Below are positions 17,226 to 24,801 of a DNA stretch of 32,686 bases, piece after piece. Each line of letters begins with the position of its first letter. The stretch's first letter is position 1. The notes beneath the pieces were generated by a model that was not told the origin of the DNA, searched no databases, and was given only the letters and a program-made list of their open reading frames with translations. The stretch is taken from assembly GCF_002072185.1 (NCBI RefSeq), contig NZ_MVIW01000030.1:1-32686 (forward strand). Reading direction: 5' to 3'. A program made the position numbers and the translations under genes. This DNA comes from Actinomyces denticolens. Lineage in GTDB: Bacteria; Actinomycetota; Actinomycetes; Actinomycetales; Actinomycetaceae.

Positions 17226-17252
17226 CTCTCGGAGAGCGGGCACGGTGCCCGC
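17226..17252 (+). promoter_or_regulatory. Two abutting perfect palindromes upstream of the Tad pilin cluster
   Basis: CTCTC-G-GAGAG (17226-17236) shares its last base with GCGGGCAC-G-GTGCCCGC (17236-17252), an exact 17-bp palindrome. They sit 35 bases before the ATG of the DUF4244 gene. Such dyads fit either a repressor operator or a 5' leader hairpin; sequence cannot decide. Confidence 0.4.
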
Positions 17253-17286
17253 GGGGCCGAGCGCCCCCGATCCCGAGGAGATCCCC

Positions 17287-17583
17287 ATGAAGAACGCCCT
17301 GCTCACCCTCCACCGCGCCTGGGGCCTGGCCCACCCCGGCGCCGAGTACGCCCTGCTGACCGGGCCCATCGCCGCTGCCCTGGAGCGCGCCGAGGCCGCA
17401 TCGCATACCTCCCCTGACGGTGAGGCGGACCCGACGGGCGAGGCCGGCATGGCCACAGCCGAGTACGCCATCGGCACGCTCGCGGCGGCCGCCTTCGCCG
17501 GGCTGCTGCTGGCGATCATGCGCTCAGGGAGCCTGAGGGGAACGCTGCAGTCCCTCATCGAGTCGGCGCTGTCGGTCGGATGA
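17287..17583 (+). CDS. DUF4244 protein, Flp/Tad pilin-like
   Basis: 98 residues from an ATG preceded by GAGGAG six bases upstream; longer in-frame starts exist but lack a Shine-Dalgarno and family likeness. The diagnostic segment is GEAGMATAEYAIGTLAAAAFAGLLLAIM: a short Gly-rich pre-cleavage region, then a glutamate five residues into the hydrophobic helix, like class III (Flp) pilins processed by a TadV-type prepilin peptidase. A cleavage point near AEAGM/ATAEY is inferred. It heads a three-gene unit with overlapping coding regions. The product is probably the structural or a minor subunit of a Tad-type pilus in the cell envelope. No TadA ATPase or TadB/C membrane genes are next to it. Confidence 0.82.
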   Translation: MKNALLTLHRAWGLAHPGAEYALLTGPIAAALERAEAASHTSPDGEADPTGEAGMATAEYAIGTLAAAAFAGLLLAIMRSGSLRGTLQSLIESALSVG

Positions 17584-17966
17584 GCGCCGCGCAGCCTTTC
17601 CCGCGCGCCCGCAGGCCGCCCGCGCCCCGGGACGAGTCCGGCATGGCGACGGCGGAACTCGCGGTCGCCATGCCCGCCGTCGTCCTCGTCCTCCTCCTGG
17701 CGCTGGCCGCGCTCGCGGCGGGCGCCACCCAGTTGCGCGTCACCGATGCTGCCCGCGTGGGCGCGCGCCAGGCGGCCATCGGCGCCGACCCGCTGGCGGC
17801 CGCGGGCGCCGTCGCCCCCACCGCCTCCTCCATCGCGGTGGGGGTCGAGGGGGATCTCACCTGCGTGAGCGTCAGCCGCGCCGCTCCCGGGCCGCTCGGG
17901 CGCGCGGGGCTCACGCTGCGGGCGCGGGCTTGCGCCTACACCGAGCCGGGCGGTGACGGGCCGTGA
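17580..17966 (+). CDS. TadE-family minor pilin
   Basis: 128 residues; its ATG overlaps the upstream stop (ATGA), so translation is coupled. A basic N-terminus is followed by DESGMATAELAVAMPAVVLVLLLALAALA, the TadE signature: a type IV pilin-like helix with Glu five residues after the GM processing site. The C-terminal half is a small extracellular domain with two cysteines (LTCVS and RACAY) that may form a disulfide. TadE proteins are pseudopilins needed for Tad pilus assembly. Second gene in the cluster. Confidence 0.85.
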   Translation: MSAAQPFPRARRPPAPRDESGMATAELAVAMPAVVLVLLLALAALAAGATQLRVTDAARVGARQAAIGADPLAAAGAVAPTASSIAVGVEGDLTCVSVSRAAPGPLGRAGLTLRARACAYTEPGGDGP

Positions 17967-18412
17967 GGCGCGGCAGCGGCCCGAGACCCGGGGAGGTGTC
18001 GCCGGCTCGGCCGGGCCCGGCGGGGCGTTGGTGGAGTTCCCCGGTGGGGGAGCGGGGTGAGGGGACGGTCCTCATGGTGGGCATCATCGGGGTGATCCTC
18101 GCGATCACCCTGGGCCTGAGCGGGCTCATGCGCGCGGGGGCCGCGGCCGGTCGGGCGCGGACCGCCGCCGATATGGCCGCGTTGGCCGGGGCGACCGTGC
18201 TCAACTCGATCGTCGCCCCGGGCGATCCCTGCGCAGCGGCGCAGCGCCTCGCCTCCGCCAACGGCGCGACTCTCGACTCCTGCCGGGTCGAGGGCGAGGA
18301 CGTCGTCGTCGGAGCCTCGGTGGATGCGACGGTCCTCGGGGTGCCCCGCCAGGCGCGCGCCCACGCCCGAGCCGGCCCCGCCGACGCCCCCGCCCCCACC
18401 TCCTACCCATAG
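17963..18412 (+). CDS. TadE-like protein of the helicase/secretion neighbourhood (Rv3654c-like)
   Basis: 149 residues from a GTG that overlaps the TadE stop (GTGA). GERGEGTVLMVGIIGVILAITLGLSGLMRAG is a pilin-like hydrophobic helix preceded by a Glu-Gly processing-like site; RTAADMAALAGATVL resembles TadG-type sequences, followed by a small domain with two cysteines (GDPCAAAQ, DSCRVEG). As I recall, actinobacterial relatives are encoded next to tadABC and a DEAH helicase. Here the helicase is ~13 kb away (from 31302). It is the last gene of the Tad unit; its stop is 11 bases before the first iteron downstream. Confidence 0.8.
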   Translation: MRRGSGPRPGEVSPARPGPAGRWWSSPVGERGEGTVLMVGIIGVILAITLGLSGLMRAGAAAGRARTAADMAALAGATVLNSIVAPGDPCAAAQRLASANGATLDSCRVEGEDVVVGASVDATVLGVPRQARAHARAGPADAPAPTSYP

Positions 18413-18422
18413 CTCTCCCCTA

Positions 18423-18483
18423 TCACCGAGACCGGTCGAAAACGTCACCGAGACCGGTCGAAGTGGCGATCGAGACCGGCTCG
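18423..18483 (+). repeat. Three iterons with exact 22-bp period
   Basis: TCACCGAGACCGGTCGAA occurs identically at 18423-18440 and 18445-18462. A third, degenerate copy (TCGAGACCGGCTCG, 18470-18483) keeps the core GAGACCGG in register, so the core falls at 18428, 18450 and 18472: 22 bases, about two helical turns. The core contains the palindrome GACCGGTC in copies 1 and 2. The array lies 60-120 bases upstream of a TATCAT -10 candidate for the HEPN-helicase gene. It could be an operator for a regulator, or the internal end repeats of a lost IS21-like element. Confidence 0.75.
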
Positions 18484-18545
18484 CGGGCCAGGGGAACGGC
18501 GGGCGGGTCGAGCCATGGGCGGCGCGAAGAATCCGCAGGTAGCGC

Positions 18546-18551
18546 TATCAT
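18546..18551 (+). promoter_or_regulatory. Candidate -10 box for the HEPN-helicase gene
   Basis: TATCAT (five of six -10 consensus matches) lies 59 bases before the preferred ATG at 18611 and just downstream of the iterons. A -35 match is not seen at standard spacing, as expected for an activated or weak promoter. Confidence 0.35.
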
Positions 18552-18610
18552 CACTCGTCATACCGCTGCGCTGCGGCCCGCCCCGATCCCCCGTCCCTCC
18601 CCCACCCGAG

Positions 18611-21600
18611 ATGAATCCCAATAACCAAACGCTCGTCCTGCGCGGTCTTCTCGACCTCCTTCCCCAGCATTTGCAACCGTTCACCCGTCGGGCGCTCGAA
18701 GACCTCGGGCCTGCGGGGGCTCGCATGGCGCTCGAGGGCGCGCATGAGCGCCAGGGCCCCCTCGATCTCGCCGATCTCTCGGCGCAGATCCGCGTGCTCA
18801 CGACGCGCGACGACGCCGGGCGCTATCTCATCCCCCTGCCGATGGGGCTGGGCGCCAAGCTCCACGAGGTCCGCCGATGGCGCAATGACGTCGTCCATGG
18901 CGAGCGCCTCGACCCCGAGCGCTGCCTGGCCGCGCTGGTCGCCGTCAGCGAGACTCTTCGGCTCATCGAGGCGCCTGTCGCTGCTCGTCACGAGGTCCAT
19001 GGGCTCATCGAGAGGATCGACGGCGACTGGGTGTCCTCCGGGAGCCCCTTGGACGCCGTCGGGGTGGAGGCCTCCTGCGAGCCGGTGCTGAGCCGCGCCC
19101 ACGCCTCGGCGGGAATGACCTTCCGGGTACGGCTGGCCATGAGCCTCACTGCGGCAGGGGCGCAGCACCGGCCAGTGGGGGAGGGCGAGACCCGCCTATC
19201 CGCCGTCGGCCGACCGGGCGCCCCGGCGGAGGGACTCGGCGCGATCGACGTGCGTGTGAGCATCATCGAGCGCGGCGGCGCCACCGAGATCACCGCGCCG
19301 TGGACATGCCGCTGGGACACCGCCGCGGAGCGCATGACGGCCACCGCTGATCTCGCGCTGCTCGGAACCGCCCTGCAGGAGGTCGAGCAGGACGGGCCGG
19401 CAGCGGTGAAGGTCGAGATGACCGCGGGGGACGGCCGGTCGCAGGTGCGCTTCCTCGACGGGCTCACGGTGCTGCCGCCGCGCTGCTGGACGCTGCTCGG
19501 GTCGAGGCGCTGGGCGGGCGCCGCCCTGGCAGCGCTGGTGCGGCCGGATCAGGAGCCGGACCGGGAGGTGGTGTGGGATATCGCTCGTGCGGCTCGGAAG
19601 CAGGCCCGGCGGAGCGCGCCTGACGCCCTGGTGGACAGGGCCATCGCCGTCGTGCGCCGGCGCGGGCTCGTCATCGAGCGCGCGCCGAGTGGATGGGCGG
19701 CGGGCGCTCATTCCGTGCGAACCGCCAGTGACATCCTCGACACGCGCTCGGCCTCGCCGTTGGAAGCGGCGATTCTCCTCGCCGGGGTCATGCGGGCGCT
19801 TCGTGTCCCGCCGACCCTTCTGCTCACGGATAACGGGGTGGTGCTGGCATACTCCCGGCACTCGGATCGCCCGGAGATCGGTGATGCTGCAACTGATCGA
19901 TTCGTCGAACTCGCGCGGCGCGGTGACATCGGGATTCTGGACCCGGCCCTCGCCATGAGCTCGCCCGCGGCGCTTCTGCATCGACTGAGGCGACCTGCTC
20001 GTGAGCGCGCCCTCGATGCCATGCGCCAGGTCATCCTCGCGGTGCCCATCGCCGAATCGCGCGAGGCGGGGGACGTGCCCGTCCGGGAGCCGGAGGGGCC
20101 CGCCGAGGGGGCGGAGCATGTCATCGGGGTCCCGGGGAGCTCCTCCGACACGGCCGATGACGCTCCGGTGCCCAATGATGAGGCGCCCGACGTCGAGCCT
20201 CCGCCCTCCGGCCCCGTGCCGACGACGCCCGAGGTCGAGGTATGGAAACGATCCTTGCTCGACGTCACTCTCCGCAACCCCCTCATCAATCGCGACTCGC
20301 GAACAGCCATCGAGCTGCGCGTCCCCGAGGAGCTGCTCGCGCGCCTCGAGGACCTCGTCAACCAGCGCGACAGGGTGATGCTGCAGAGCGCCGATACCGG
20401 TTCGGGAGGCGCGCCTGAGGCCGGCTCGCGGGCTCCGGAGGAACTGCTCGGGCGCAGGATCGTCGCCACCGCCCTCGAGGGGAGGGAGCACCAGCAGCGC
20501 CTGGCATCGATGGCCGCCCAAGCGCGCACGGTGATCGAGGAGACCGGTGCCAACAATCTCTACCTGGCGCTGGGGACTCTCACCTGGAAATCGGTGGGGC
20601 GCATTCTGCGCTCCCCACTCATCCTGGTGCCGGTTCGCATCGAGCAGGACGACGAGGAGTTCGGGATCGTCCTCGATGAGGCCGAGACCTCCACGCCCAA
20701 CTACTCCCTGCTCGAGCGCTTCATCGCCGATACGGGTGTCGACCTGGCCGAATTGCGCGAGCCGATCCGGGATGATCGGGGAATCGACGTCGAGGCGACA
20801 CTCGAGGCGGTCCAAGCGCGGCTTTCCGGCCATCACCAGTACGCCCGGATCAATCGCACAGCCCACCTGGGGCTCTTCCGCTTCTCCACCTACCGCATGT
20901 GGAAGGACCTGGAGGAGTCCTGGCCCCACCTGGCCCAGAGCCCCGTGGTTCACCGGCTGGCCGGCACTGATGAGTGCTCCCCTGTTCCCGATGAAGCGGA
21001 CGACGGCGCTGCGCGTGCGACCGAGCCCCTGCCCGCGCCCCGTTCACCGGAGCCGATGGAGGACCTCGACGCGCTGATCGAGAATCTGCCGCTCGATGCG
21101 GACTCCAGTCAGGCCCGTGTCATCGCCGACGCTGTCGCGGGCAGGAGCCTCGTCGTCGAGGGCCCGCCCGGAACCGGTAAATCACAGACGATCGCCAATC
21201 TCATCTTCCGCGCGGTGCGCGAAGGCCTGTCGGTGATGTTCGTCGCGGAGAAGGCCTCGGCCCTGGAGGTGGTGGCCCGGCGCCTGCGCGACGAGGCCGG
21301 CATGGGCCCCCTCCTCCTCAACCTCCACGACAACGGCATGCGGCCCGGCCAGGTGAGGGAGGCCCTGCGCGGCGCGCTCGAGACCGGCGCCGCCGGGCCC
21401 GGGGGCGCTGAGGCCGATGACCTGAGGGCTCGCATGGCCGAGCTGCGCCTCCACCTGCGCGCCTACCGGACATCCCTGCACGGCGAGGACCCCGGGGACG
21501 GCGGCTTCTACGCCGCCCACCTCCCGCGCGACGGCGGGGGCTCCGATGCGGCCGGCGCGCCCGATGGGCGCGAGGTCGTCGAGGATGCTCCTGACGTGGC

Positions 21601-23827
21601 GAGTTACTCCGCCGCCCTCGAGGAGTACCGCCGCGCTCGGGAGGCGTTGCGCTCCCTGCTGCCCGGAGAGCTCATGCACCTGATCGCCGGACGTCGTGAC
21701 CGAGTGCTCGCCGAGGCGGGGGCGCGGGGCGAGGAGCTGCGCCGTGAACTCGGGCGCCGTCACTCCTCGAACAGCGTGCGCGAGCTCATGGACCGCTACG
21801 GGGACCTCGTGGCGGCGATGACTCCTTGCATCCTCGTCTCCCCGGACTCCGTGGCGCGATTCCTCCCCGCCCATCGCACGCGCGTTGATCTCGTCGTCAT
21901 CGATGAGGCGTCCCAGATCACGGCCGCCGGGGCCATCGGCGCGCTGGGACGGGGTCGGACGGCGATCGTCGTCGGCGATCGCAGGCAGATGCCCCCGCCG
22001 AGCGGTGCGACAGTGTCAGATCGGGGGGAGGGCGCGTCCATCCTCGAGCGCTGCCTGGGCGCCGGGGTCGCTGAACGGGAGCTGACGTGGCACTACCGCA
22101 GCAGGGTGGAGTCACTCATCGCCTTTTCCAATAAGCGCTACTACGGTGGGAGGCTCTTGACCTTCCCGAGTCCTCTCGCCCTGCTTCCCGATGCCGATGC
22201 CGGCCCCGGGGGATACGGCGTCGTCCTGCGCAGGGTCAATGGCGCCTACTACGGGGCGGAGGACCGACGACGCCACCGGGGAATCCGTCCCCATACGAAC
22301 CCGGTGGAGGCCCGGCAGGTCGTCGAGGAGGTGCTGCGCCGATTCGAGGTCAGCCCGGAGGCGACGCCCTCCATCGGCGTCATCACCCTCAATGCGCATC
22401 AGCGCGATCTCATCGAGGAGCAGTTGCGCAAGTGCGGATCGGCGCGCGTGCGCCGCGCCCTCCAGGAGCGCGACGGGCTGCTGGTGCGCAACCTGGACAA
22501 CGTCCAGGGCGAGGAGCGCGACGTCATCCTGCTGTCCCTGACCTTCTCCAGCAGGAGAGGCGTGGGCGTCCCCCTCACCTTCGGCTCCCTGAGTCATGAG
22601 GGGGGCGAGCGCCGACTGAATGTCGCCCTGACTCGCGCCAGGCGTCAGATGATCGTCCTGTCCAGTTTCGATCCTGAGGACCTGCACGCCGAGTTCGCCG
22701 CCCACCGGGGCCTGAAGGATCTGAGACTGTTCCTGGAGGCGCTCCGCACGGACCGGGCTCCGCGCGCGCTTCCCCGCACGAAGGACTCCGTGGACCCGTA
22801 TCGGGTGGAGATCGCCGAGCGCCTGCGCGCGGCCGGCGTGGGGGTTGCCACCGGGGTCGGCCATTCGAGTTTCGATATCGACCTGGTCCTCTCTCCTCCC
22901 GGGCGTCCGCATGATCCCGCCGTGGCGGTGATGCTGGATGGTCCTGGCTGGAACCGGCGTGAGAGCGTGGTGGACCGCGATCTCCTGCCCGCCGACGTCC
23001 TGAGGGCGATGGGATGGCAGCGGGTCGAGCGCGTCTGCATCCCTCAATGGGTGGCCGACCCCGATGGCGAGCTCGCCCGCCTCACCGAGATGGCGGGCGG
23101 GGGAACTGCTGCCATGACGCTTGCGGCCGGCGAGGCCGAGGCGTCCGGCGCGGTCAGCGCGAGTGAGGTGCCCGAGCCTGTCGGCACGCGGGGATCCGCC
23201 GGCACCGGAGCACCGGCGGAGGAGGCCGCCCCTGGCGCGAGTGAGGCCGCTCAGCCCGCGCCTATTGCAGAGCATCCGACCTCGAGGGACTACCGGGCGT
23301 GGAGACCGGAGGGGGTCAGACCGCGCAGCATCCTCGACGCGGCCATCGAGGACGAGGAGGCCGCGTCGCAGGTCAAGGAGGTCGCCAAGGCGATCTGCGC
23401 TCAGGAGGGGCCCATCAGCTGGCATCGCCTCATCGTCGCGATCTGCCGGGCCTTCGGCCTGTCGCGCACGACCGCCGGCCGTGAGGCCAAGGTTCGCCAG
23501 GTGCTGGGGGAGACCTTCGCCTACCCCGATGGGGAGGGCTTCGTATGGCGCTCGCTGGAGGCCTGCAGACTCCCGGCCGGTTACCGCCGCAACGCCCTGG
23601 ATCATGTGGGGTCGATTGAGGAGATCCATCCGCGCGAGCTCGATGCGCTCATGCGCGACGTGCGTGGAGGAATGCCGGAGTGGTCCTCGTCGGAGGAGTT
23701 GTGCCGCGTCGCGCTGGGGAGGCTGAGCACCAAGAAGCGCAGCCTGAATGCCCGGGGCGTGATGGAGGCGCTCCTGGCGGCGCTTCGCAGAGTCGAGGCC
23801 GAGGCCGACGCGCCCCGGGAGGTGTAG
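18611..23827 (+). CDS. HEPN-DUF4011-SF1 helicase-endonuclease-DUF3320 protein, probable anti-phage (Hhe-like)
   Basis: 1738 residues. Order of parts: a Swt1-type HEPN domain (~1-125) with RNase motif R91-NDVV-H96; a segment (~369-415, VRTASDILDTRSASPLEAAILLAGVMRAL) that looks like a transglutaminase-like core lacking its Cys and His; DUF4011 (from ~542, VWKRSLLDVTLRNPLINRD); an SF1 helicase with Walker A GPPGTGKS (851-858), DEASQ (1098-1102), WHYRSR (~1160) and VALTRAR (1338-1344); a Vsr/MTES_1575-like nuclease (~1394-1490) with FDIDLVL and VAVMLDGPGW; and DUF3320 (~1574-1735). The region between Walker A and B is only ~245 residues, shorter than I expect for relatives. An in-frame ATG at 18515 is possible, but the -10 box lies inside that extension and MNPNNQTLVLRGLL resembles true family starts. 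From memory, such proteins were shown to be antiviral in a 2020 survey (Hhe). Confidence 0.88.
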   Translation: MNPNNQTLVLRGLLDLLPQHLQPFTRRALEDLGPAGARMALEGAHERQGPLDLADLSAQIRVLTTRDDAGRYLIPLPMGLGAKLHEVRRWRNDVVHGERLDPERCLAALVAVSETLRLIEAPVAARHEVHGLIERIDGDWVSSGSPLDAVGVEASCEPVLSRAHASAGMTFRVRLAMSLTAAGAQHRPVGEGETRLSAVGRPGAPAEGLGAIDVRVSIIERGGATEITAPWTCRWDTAAERMTATADLALLGTALQEVEQDGPAAVKVEMTAGDGRSQVRFLDGLTVLPPRCWTLLGSRRWAGAALAALVRPDQEPDREVVWDIARAARKQARRSAPDALVDRAIAVVRRRGLVIERAPSGWAAGAHSVRTASDILDTRSASPLEAAILLAGVMRALRVPPTLLLTDNGVVLAYSRHSDRPEIGDAATDRFVELARRGDIGILDPALAMSSPAALLHRLRRPARERALDAMRQVILAVPIAESREAGDVPVREPEGPAEGAEHVIGVPGSSSDTADDAPVPNDEAPDVEPPPSGPVPTTPEVEVWKRSLLDVTLRNPLINRDSRTAIELRVPEELLARLEDLVNQRDRVMLQSADTGSGGAPEAGSRAPEELLGRRIVATALEGREHQQRLASMAAQARTVIEETGANNLYLALGTLTWKSVGRILRSPLILVPVRIEQDDEEFGIVLDEAETSTPNYSLLERFIADTGVDLAELREPIRDDRGIDVEATLEAVQARLSGHHQYARINRTAHLGLFRFSTYRMWKDLEESWPHLAQSPVVHRLAGTDECSPVPDEADDGAARATEPLPAPRSPEPMEDLDALIENLPLDADSSQARVIADAVAGRSLVVEGPPGTGKSQTIANLIFRAVREGLSVMFVAEKASALEVVARRLRDEAGMGPLLLNLHDNGMRPGQVREALRGALETGAAGPGGAEADDLRARMAELRLHLRAYRTSLHGEDPGDGGFYAAHLPRDGGGSDAAGAPDGREVVEDAPDVASYSAALEEYRRAREALRSLLPGELMHLIAGRRDRVLAEAGARGEELRRELGRRHSSNSVRELMDRYGDLVAAMTPCILVSPDSVARFLPAHRTRVDLVVIDEASQITAAGAIGALGRGRTAIVVGDRRQMPPPSGATVSDRGEGASILERCLGAGVAERELTWHYRSRVESLIAFSNKRYYGGRLLTFPSPLALLPDADAGPGGYGVVLRRVNGAYYGAEDRRRHRGIRPHTNPVEARQVVEEVLRRFEVSPEATPSIGVITLNAHQRDLIEEQLRKCGSARVRRALQERDGLLVRNLDNVQGEERDVILLSLTFSSRRGVGVPLTFGSLSHEGGERRLNVALTRARRQMIVLSSFDPEDLHAEFAAHRGLKDLRLFLEALRTDRAPRALPRTKDSVDPYRVEIAERLRAAGVGVATGVGHSSFDIDLVLSPPGRPHDPAVAVMLDGPGWNRRESVVDRDLLPADVLRAMGWQRVERVCIPQWVADPDGELARLTEMAGGGTAAMTLAAGEAEASGAVSASEVPEPVGTRGSAGTGAPAEEAAPGASEAAQPAPIAEHPTSRDYRAWRPEGVRPRSILDAAIEDEEAASQVKEVAKAICAQEGPISWHRLIVAICRAFGLSRTTAGREAKVRQVLGETFAYPDGEGFVWRSLEACRLPAGYRRNALDHVGSIEEIHPRELDALMRDVRGGMPEWSSSEELCRVALGRLSTKKRSLNARGVMEALLAALRRVEAEADAPREV

Positions 23828-23829
23828 GC

Positions 23830-23863
23830 GCGGGCGCCCCGGCTCCGCCCCCGGGGCGCCCGC
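23830..23863. terminator. 13-bp perfect hairpin between convergent genes
   Basis: GCGGGCGCCCCGG / CCGGGGCGCCCGC, perfect 13-bp stem with an 8-base loop, starts two bases after the helicase stop and ends 11 bases before the end of the NmrA-like gene. Its position suggests a bidirectional terminator; there is no T-run on either side. Confidence 0.55.
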
Positions 23864-23874
23864 CTGCTGCGGTC

Positions 23875-24738
23875 CTACCGGACCCCCTGCTCCGCGAGCC
23901 ACTGGACGACCGGTCGCAGCTCGATGCCCAGGGCGCGCTGCGCGCTCGTCTCAGGGCGGATGAGGTCGCCCGGCGCGGTGGCGAGCGTCGCGTACAGCTG
24001 GGCGACACCGGCCGATGCCGGCCCGAAGAGGGGCTCCAGGAGTGCGCCGAAGTCGGCGGGCGCGATCTCCTCGAAGCGAATGCGTCGCCCCAGGCGCTCG
24101 GAGAAGGCCCCGGCCAGGTCCTCGCCGGTCAACCCGGGCAGCGCGCCCACACCGACCACCCCGGGATGCGCCTCGCCGGTGAGGAGGCGGACCGCCGCCT
24201 CGGCGACGTCGTCGTGCGAGGCCCACGACACGGGGTAGTCCGCCGCCAGGGGGTAGCGGAGCACACCCCGGTCGCGCAGCGGTTCGACGACGACGGGCAG
24301 CAGGAGGTTCTCCAGGAACAGCCTGGGCGCGACCACCGAAGTGGGCACGCCCGACTCCTCAGCGGCGCGGATGAGCGAGATGATCGGGCTGTCCCCGGGC
24401 GCCTGCAGTGCGCTCGACGGCTCATCGACCACCTGGCCGCTGGTGGAGATGACGACCCTGCCGGGCGCCCCGGCCGCGATGGCCGCGGAGATCGCCGCAG
24501 CCTGAGCGCGGGCGGTCTCCGCCGGGCCGAGGGGGAGGTGGATGAAGACGCCGTCGGCCCCCGTGTAGAGACGGGTGAGGGCCGCCGCATCCGCCAGGTC
24601 GATGGCGATGGCCCGCTGACCGGCAGCGGCCGGGCCGGGGTGCCGGACGGCCGCGACGGCGTCGGCGCCCGCAGCGCGCAGGGAGGAGAGGACGGGAGAG
24701 CCTTGTGCGCCGGTGGCGCCATGAACGATGAAAGCCAT
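23875..24738 (-). CDS. NmrA-like NAD(P)-binding atypical SDR (quinone-reductase/QOR2 type)
   Basis: 287 residues, cytosolic. The N-terminal Rossmann motif is GATGAQG (7-13). DGVFIHLPLG, GAPGRVVISTSGQVV and SVVAPRLFLENLL follow in the places expected for NmrA/QOR2 proteins. These lack the classical SDR Tyr-Lys pair and serve as NADPH-dependent quinone reductases or redox sensors. It is divergent from an HxlR regulator gene (63 bases between starts), a common arrangement for redox-responsive reductases. The minus-strand promoter may be TTGACG (24770-24775) with AGTAAT (24745-24750), which ends six bases before the ATG. Confidence 0.85.
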   Translation of the reverse strand: MAFIVHGATGAQGSPVLSSLRAAGADAVAAVRHPGPAAAGQRAIAIDLADAAALTRLYTGADGVFIHLPLGPAETARAQAAAISAAIAAGAPGRVVISTSGQVVDEPSSALQAPGDSPIISLIRAAEESGVPTSVVAPRLFLENLLLPVVVEPLRDRGVLRYPLAADYPVSWASHDDVAEAAVRLLTGEAHPGVVGVGALPGLTGEDLAGAFSERLGRRIRFEEIAPADFGALLEPLFGPASAGVAQLYATLATAPGDLIRPETSAQRALGIELRPVVQWLAEQGVR

Positions 24739-24744
24739 GCCGCC

Positions 24745-24775
24745 ATTACTGCATACGATGCATCAGTCACGTCAA
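24745..24775 (-). promoter_or_regulatory. Promoter of the NmrA-like gene with an embedded palindrome
   Basis: On the minus strand TTGACG (five of six -35 matches) and AGTAAT are 19 bases apart, longer than ideal. A perfect inverted repeat TGCAT-ACG-ATGCA (24750-24762) lies in the spacer, reaching the edge of AGTAAT, and is a candidate HxlR-type operator. The long spacer and central dyad are what MerR- or HxlR-controlled promoters can look like; this is inference. Confidence 0.4.
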
Positions 24776-24789
24776 CTGCACTAATGGGG

Positions 24790-24795
24790 TAGTGT
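24790..24795 (+). promoter_or_regulatory. -10 box of a leaderless promoter for the HxlR gene
   Basis: TAGTGT fits TAnnnT and is six bases (CGAGGC) before the ATG at 24802. No good -35 is seen; the operator-like palindrome is about 30 bases upstream. Confidence 0.5.
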
Positions 24796-24801
24796 CGAGG
24801 C

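Noticed and set aside
17158-17286. Longer start for the DUF4244 gene
   Set aside because: The extension is Arg/Gly/Pro-rich, covers the two palindromes and lacks a Shine-Dalgarno. The ATG at 17287 has GAGGAG at good spacing.
13312-17406. 1364-codon open frame on the minus strand across the SNF2 gene
   Set aside because: It is antisense to a gene with complete SNF2 motifs. Its translation is Gly/Arg/His/Glu-rich without recognisable domains, as expected from GC-driven loss of stop codons.
18423-18483. Short CRISPR array
   Set aside because: Spacers would be only four bases long, the third copy is degenerate and no cas genes are near; iterons or transposon-end repeats fit better.
18515-18610. 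Earlier ATG for the HEPN-helicase
   Set aside because: The 32 extra residues are Pro-rich, have no Shine-Dalgarno and include the best -10 box; the HEPN-type start is at 18611.
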